A DNA stretch of 64,000 nucleotides, from positions 1 to 64,000 of the forward strand of contig DAIRDH010000004.1 of the NCBI GenBank assembly GCA_036796255.1, given 5' to 3'. This stretch comes from T3Sed10-241 sp036796255. Its GTDB lineage: Bacteria; Bacteroidota; Bacteroidia; Flavobacteriales_D; Cryomorphaceae. The position numbers and the translations under genes were made by a program. Shown piece after piece: positions 59,998 to 64,000 of the stretch. Position 1 is the stretch's first letter. Each line of letters opens with the position of its first letter. The notes below the pieces were generated by a model. The model was given only the letters and a program-made list of their open reading frames with translations, was not told the DNA's origin and did no database searches.

Positions 59998-62385
59998 TTA
60001 GGGTGTAAACCGCAAGACGTTTTTTCCTTTTTCGATGGTCTCTTTTTGCATGAGCATCGGGCGGAATTCACCATTGATATACATTTCAGCCTGATCGCTG
60101 TAATGGTCGCTGAGGAAGTTGCCACTATTGCCTGTGGGCAAAATGGAAACAGCGCCAGGCACATCGCTGAAATCAATAAGGATTCTCATGGCAGGACCAA
60201 AGGTCGTACGGTATTCGGCGTCGGGATTGAGGCGAAAGCCCGCATTGTTGACCGTTTCGCGCCCACCCGGAGAGGGAAACGGACCCACATTCAAAAAGGG
60301 CTTTAGCGCAGCTACTGCGCCCAAAGGATGCTCGTGCTCAGTGCTGTGCACCTTCCTCCACTCCCACTGCAGCGGGTCCATTCCATGCTTCGCTTGCATG
60401 GTTCCCACGCTTTTGCGAAAAGCGCTGAGTACAATGCCGGCGCGGTGCTCGCGCACATCGTCTGTACGCACATCATCCCACCAGGGTGAGTTCTCATTTG
60501 CAATGAGGCCTGGGTAGCTGCGCATAAAAAGGTGGGTGCCGAGTAAAGAACCAAAATAATTCTCGCCCAACTCATCCATGAAAAGTGCCTCGACGACGTG
60601 ATAAAGCCAGAGATAGTAAATGGAGGGTGCGATAGAATAGAGCGCGTGGCTCCCGTCCCAAAGTCCGATCGTGGCGAGCACTTCTTGTTCGCTCGGGTTG
60701 AGCTCGATTTGAGCCGATTGGAGAATGTCAACGAGGGTATGCGCCACATCGGCTTCAGCCGGCGAAGTCACATCGGTAATCCAGCCCTTCATGTGTTCCA
60801 TCGTGGCAGGCTGGGATTGAGAAATGAGCGTGTCAATGCGGTCATAACGGTTATTGGGTGCATAATAACCGGAGACTTCCATTCCCTCTGAGGCGTCGTG
60901 GAATTGATTGGCTGAAACGATGTAGCCCTTTTCGGGATTGACCACCTGTGGATTGTGCTCAAAATTATAAAAGCCGAGATAGGCATCCTCAGGAGCATAA
61001 CCACGCATAAATACTTTACCAAAATGATGTGCAGGGCGCTTAAGGAGTTTAGAGCATGCCCAGCCCGCGATATTGCCTTCGGCGTCAGCGTAGGTGATAT
61101 TGAGACCCGGCGAGCCTATTTTTGCAACAGCTCTGCCAAAGTCATCCAGATTACTGGCCATCTTCATTCCATAAAATGCTTCAACCAATTCATTTTCAAT
61201 GCACGTATAATTCCAGTACATCGCAATAGGCTGTTGGTGTGCGCTGGGTAGAAAGGCGTTGATAATTGGCCCATTTTCAGTTTCATACACCGTAAAGATG
61301 CTGTCAGGTGCATCTTTGATTGCAATCCGCTCCCGGTATTTCGTAACCGGCTTGGTTTGGCTTTCGCCAAAATGAGTGAGTGAGGAATCAGCATTGGCAA
61401 ATTGCTGTATAAAGAAATCGCTGTCGTCGTCTTCAAACATGGTGACTCCCCATGCGTGTTGCATGTTGTGACCAATGAGTGCCACAGGGATTCCGGCGAT
61501 ATAATTTCCATAAAATGAAACCCCTGGATAATTCAAATGCGCCTCATACCACACTGCTGGGGCGCCGTACTTGATGTGGGTGTCGTTGGCGAGCATGGCA
61601 CTGCCCGATGCAGTGCGCGAAGGCGCAAGGGCCCATGAATTGCTTCCCTGCAACACTGGAAGCGGCAACCCATCGATAATTGAATATCCAGCAAGGGTTG
61701 TTTTCAGTTGCTTCAGAAAGAATTGTTCTGGTGTGCCGATGCTGTCCATTTTGGCGTAAGCCATATCAAGATCTGCAAGATACGTCGAGTCCAGTTCAGT
61801 GGCCATAAAATCCACAATGGGATCGGTGCGCAGGGCATATGCAAAACTGTAGGCCATGTAGGCCGCTATGGAATAAACATCAACTACCGTGAACGGATCG
61901 GGATCAATGCCGGCGAGGGTGAATTCCAAAGGCAGTTTGCCACGCTCAATAAATTCGTTGACACCTTCCAGGTAAGCAAGCACTATGGCGTGAATTTCGG
62001 GATCGGCATTTGCAAAGCGGGCAGCATCGGCGCGGGCCTTCCTGTGGGTGCCTAAGGTTCGGAAAAAGGCATCAGTGGAAGCCAAATCTGCACCGAGTGC
62101 TTCGGCCAGGGTGCCCTGACCGATGCGGCGCATCAATTCCATTTGAAAGAGTCGATCCTGTGCATGCACGTAGCCAAAAGTGCGGTAAGCATCAGCGGCT
62201 GACTCTGCATATATATGCGGAACCCCAAAATCGTCAAAATACACATTTGCATTTAGCGAAAGGGTTTGAATGCTCGCCTCCCCTTTGTAGATGGCCTTAC
62301 TCTGGTTGATTACATAAGCAGAAACTGCAATAAGCACAATGACAATGAAGGCCAGAATGCCCACAACGCGGTAAAATGTCTTCAT
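59998..62385 (-). CDS. Penicillin acylase family (Ntn) hydrolase
   Basis: 795 residues from MKTFYRVVGILAFIVIVLIA (signal anchor). Family order: alpha region YFDDFGVPHIYAESAADAY in part, FQMELMRRIGQGTLAEALG; autocatalytic junction at LQGSNSWALAP, where Ser248 should become the N-terminus of the beta chain; MLANDTHIKYGAPAVWYEAH in part, GNYIAGIPVALIGHN. Members act on amide-linked acyl chains, including N-acyl homoserine lactones. Exported. Substrate unknown. Confidence 0.9.
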   Translation of the reverse strand: MKTFYRVVGILAFIVIVLIAVSAYVINQSKAIYKGEASIQTLSLNANVYFDDFGVPHIYAESAADAYRTFGYVHAQDRLFQMELMRRIGQGTLAEALGADLASTDAFFRTLGTHRKARADAARFANADPEIHAIVLAYLEGVNEFIERGKLPLEFTLAGIDPDPFTVVDVYSIAAYMAYSFAYALRTDPIVDFMATELDSTYLADLDMAYAKMDSIGTPEQFFLKQLKTTLAGYSIIDGLPLPVLQGSNSWALAPSRTASGSAMLANDTHIKYGAPAVWYEAHLNYPGVSFYGNYIAGIPVALIGHNMQHAWGVTMFEDDDSDFFIQQFANADSSLTHFGESQTKPVTKYRERIAIKDAPDSIFTVYETENGPIINAFLPSAHQQPIAMYWNYTCIENELVEAFYGMKMASNLDDFGRAVAKIGSPGLNITYADAEGNIAGWACSKLLKRPAHHFGKVFMRGYAPEDAYLGFYNFEHNPQVVNPEKGYIVSANQFHDASEGMEVSGYYAPNNRYDRIDTLISQSQPATMEHMKGWITDVTSPAEADVAHTLVDILQSAQIELNPSEQEVLATIGLWDGSHALYSIAPSIYYLWLYHVVEALFMDELGENYFGSLLGTHLFMRSYPGLIANENSPWWDDVRTDDVREHRAGIVLSAFRKSVGTMQAKHGMDPLQWEWRKVHSTEHEHPLGAVAALKPFLNVGPFPSPGGRETVNNAGFRLNPDAEYRTTFGPAMRILIDFSDVPGAVSILPTGNSGNFLSDHYSDQAEMYINGEFRPMLMQKETIEKGKNVLRFTP

Positions 62386-62606
62386 AATTATCTTTCTGAA
62401 AGCAAAAGTAGGTTTATTGGAATGCGTAAAGATGCAATTCGCCACGAATAATGCCCCATATTTAAAGTTGATTTTCTTGTTTATATGCTGAGCGTAACGG
62501 AATAGCAGTATTTTATTAAGAATATATTCGGCTGTAAATATTCAGAAACAAGCTCGTGGAGTTATTTAAAATTATGTTAATCGTTTGCTTATCAAGTACA
62601 ATCAAT

Positions 62607-62637
62607 TTTGTCAACCAAAATTCAAGCTTTAGTTTTG
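62607..62637 (+). promoter_or_regulatory. Full Bacteroidota promoter of the DUF4168 gene
   Basis: TTTG (62607-62610), exactly 19 bases, TAGTTTTG (62630-62637). Transcription would start after about 62643, which rules out the ATG at 62638 and favours the ATG at 62656. Confidence 0.8.
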
Positions 62638-62655
62638 ATGAAAACAAAAATCACT

Positions 62656-63123
62656 ATGTTAAAGAAAGTCACTTTTGTGCTTGGACTTGCCACCATGGCG
62701 TTTTCAGCACAAGCACAAACCTTGCCCCAAGATCAACAAACACAACCGAAAGCCGACTACAGCGATGCCGAAGTAGCCAAATTTGCGAAAGCCGCTAAAG
62801 TACTTGAGGAGTTGCAAGCTGAAGTTGAGGTAGAAATGATAGCTGCCATTGAAGAGAAAGGTATGGACCTTGATACCTTCAACAAAATCGCAGCTGCACA
62901 GCAAAATCCGAATGCCGGATCGGAGGTTGCGGATGCAGAAACAATGAAATCTTATAACGCTGTAAACGAAGATTTACAGAAGATACAAATGGAAGCGCAA
63001 CCGAAGATGGTTGAAGCCATTGAAAAAACCGGAATGGATATCAACGCATATCAACAAATGATGCTGGCGTATCAGCAAAGTCCTGAAATGCAGGCGAAAG
63101 TGAAAGAATTGATGGAAAACTAA
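62656..63123 (+). CDS. Secreted DUF4168 protein
   Basis: 155 residues. Signal peptide MLKKVTFVLGLATMAFSAQA, then a DUF4168 domain: YSDAEVAKFAKAAKVLEELQ, MIAAIEEKGMDLDTFNKIAA, and a second similar half MVEAIEKTGMDINAYQQMML. Two helical repeats are thus present. Small periplasmic helical protein of unknown function, widespread in Bacteroidota and cyanobacteria. Strong promoter and terminator on both sides suggest it is highly expressed. Confidence 0.85.
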   Translation: MLKKVTFVLGLATMAFSAQAQTLPQDQQTQPKADYSDAEVAKFAKAAKVLEELQAEVEVEMIAAIEEKGMDLDTFNKIAAAQQNPNAGSEVADAETMKSYNAVNEDLQKIQMEAQPKMVEAIEKTGMDINAYQQMMLAYQQSPEMQAKVKELMEN

Positions 63124-63143
63124 CCACAATATTTATTTGAATT

Positions 63144-63177
63144 AAAGGTGTTTAATCTCGGTTAATCACCTTTTTTT
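63144..63177 (+). terminator. Intrinsic terminator of the DUF4168 gene
   Basis: AAAGGTGtTTAA, loop TCTCGG, TTAAtCACCTTT followed by Ts; one mismatch in 12 pairs. Confidence 0.85.
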
Positions 63178-63213
63178 ATGCAGTAAAATATTGCGGTTCA
63201 ATGAAGTCTCATC

Positions 63214-63879
63214 TCAATCTTCGTCGGCCATAATCAACTTGAGTGCTTCGGGACTGTGATAAAATTGACTGATTCTTTGAACGTACTGCTCCGGCATTCC
63301 GGTACTGCGCAATATAAATTTGCGGGTGGTGATGAGATACTCTCCCAATCCGTGCTTCACAGCGTAAGTATCGGCGCGGTCTTCAGCGCGCCGCATCAAT
63401 TTTTCAGAAATGAGGTAGCCACTGCCAAATCCGAGCATCGCAAAGTTGCTGCGGTCAAGGTAGTCCATAATGTGCCCCATCTCATGGCCGAGCCAGCCTA
63501 TGAGCACTGCTTCTGGCAATTCATGTAGTGAAAGCAGTTCTGAATGCTGTTTGTAGTCCCTGCGCATGCGCACCACATATGCCCTTGTTTCTTTACGGGT
63601 GAACGGCTGTACGGCCGGTTGCGCTTTCATCACGGTGTTGCCCATCTTGTCGGCATACCTAAAATGAATCGTAGTATGCTTCAATTCTGGATAGCAGGCC
63701 ATTGTTTGTGCGATGGCACTCCAAAGCTCCGGAGGTGCAGTGATGTTGTCAGGAAGTATTTTCGCGGAAATGATTTCACCCTGGGCCTTTACTTGCTGTC
63801 CTGCAAAGGCAAAACCAGAAAGCATCATTAATGAGAGATAAACTGAAGGGAATTGAAGAGTGCGTAGAAAAAATGTCAA
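63214..63879 (-). CDS. Secreted zinc metalloprotease-like protein (HExxH)
   Basis: 221 residues at most. Hydrophobic signal (LMMLSGFAFAG...KAQ), then AVLIGWLGHEMGHIMDYLDR, carrying HEMGH as the zinc and catalytic motif, with RRAEDRADTYAV 30 residues later as a likely third ligand. The pattern is gluzincin-like (M48/M56 relatives). The frame opens at a TTG (63879); the first ATG (63828) still keeps the signal core. Family assignment beyond HExxH is tentative. Confidence 0.72.
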   Translation of the reverse strand: MTFFLRTLQFPSVYLSLMMLSGFAFAGQQVKAQGEIISAKILPDNITAPPELWSAIAQTMACYPELKHTTIHFRYADKMGNTVMKAQPAVQPFTRKETRAYVVRMRRDYKQHSELLSLHELPEAVLIGWLGHEMGHIMDYLDRSNFAMLGFGSGYLISEKLMRRAEDRADTYAVKHGLGEYLITTRKFILRSTGMPEQYVQRISQFYHSPEALKLIMADED

Positions 63880-64000
63880 AAGGATAGCTTTGTATAAGTG
63901 ACGGGAAAATACAGCGGGGTTGTGTCATGAAAGGATTTATTGTTAAATCCGCTTTGGCATCTCCCACCTCAAATTTCAACGGTATTTGTTCAGGTTTATT
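63880..64000. other. Window end, no gene called
   Basis: A plus-strand frame opens at ATG 63927 (KGFIVKSALASPTSNF) and runs to the window edge, too short to judge. No other signal seen. Confidence 0.4.

Noticed and set aside
63927..64000. Partial plus-strand frame at the right edge
   Set aside because: Only 24 codons visible and no recognisable feature.

Overview
The window looks like a scaffold from a draft or metagenome-assembled genome of a Bacteroidota bacterium, most likely order Flavobacteriales. Evidence for this is the C-terminal type IX secretion (T9SS) sorting domains, lipoproteins and families largely confined to the phylum (DUF4252, DUF2452, DUF2141, DUF4168, DUF6364), phylum-type promoters (TTG-N19-TAnnTTTG), and the phylum's habit of ATG starts without strong Shine-Dalgarno sites. 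I see no rRNA, tRNA, prophage or CRISPR array. The single run of Ns (31627-31726) is a scaffolding join whose two ends share an identical 55-base overlap, so the real genome is probably continuous there.

Layout. 0-3 kb: an accessory island with a UvrD/FBH1-like helicase, a decayed and a nearly complete REP-associated (HUH) transposase, and one hairpin-forming repeat family in inverted orientation at both ends. 3-9 kb: a seven-bladed Reg_prop lipoprotein, convergent with a membrane-bound winged-helix regulator of reversed ToxR topology; a T9SS protein; and a subtilase whose signal peptide is interrupted by an in-frame TAG. 9-13.7 kb: a large AsmA-like protein and a class III aminotransferase separated by palindromic repeats. 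13.7-19.7 kb: a probable envelope-stress locus, with a Spy-like protein plus TM protein on one strand and, on the other, a sorted DUF4252 protein followed by a tight six-gene operon (ECF sigma, anti-sigma-like protein, two DUF4252 proteins, ABC ATPase and permease).

19.7-31.5 kb: mostly housekeeping and envelope genes: DUF2452, XRE regulator, GmhB-like phosphatase, HNH endonuclease, CrtA-like monooxygenase, MsrB, a two-domain OlsF-like aminolipid synthase, a Met-rich lipoprotein, a THI5/NMT1-like protein and an S9 peptidase with an extra C-terminal domain. 31.5-49.5 kb: pdxH, glycosyltransferases, trmH, HU, fmt, a lipase-META fusion, TPR protein, CBS protein, MFS transporter, two YceI proteins, a second S9 peptidase and small secreted proteins.

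49.5-64 kb: paaABCD (phenylacetyl-CoA epoxidase without a local reductase gene paaE), an HMG-CoA lyase-pyrD pair, superoxide dismutase, smpB, a beta-barrel protein, small membrane proteins, an RlmI-like methyltransferase, a penicillin acylase-family hydrolase, a DUF4168 protein and a metalloprotease. Most of the window is ordinary core genome. The more unusual parts are the repeat-flanked helicase/transposase island, the ECF-DUF4252 locus, the interrupted subtilase, and an orphan terminator at 48.0 kb that implies an unannotated small transcript.
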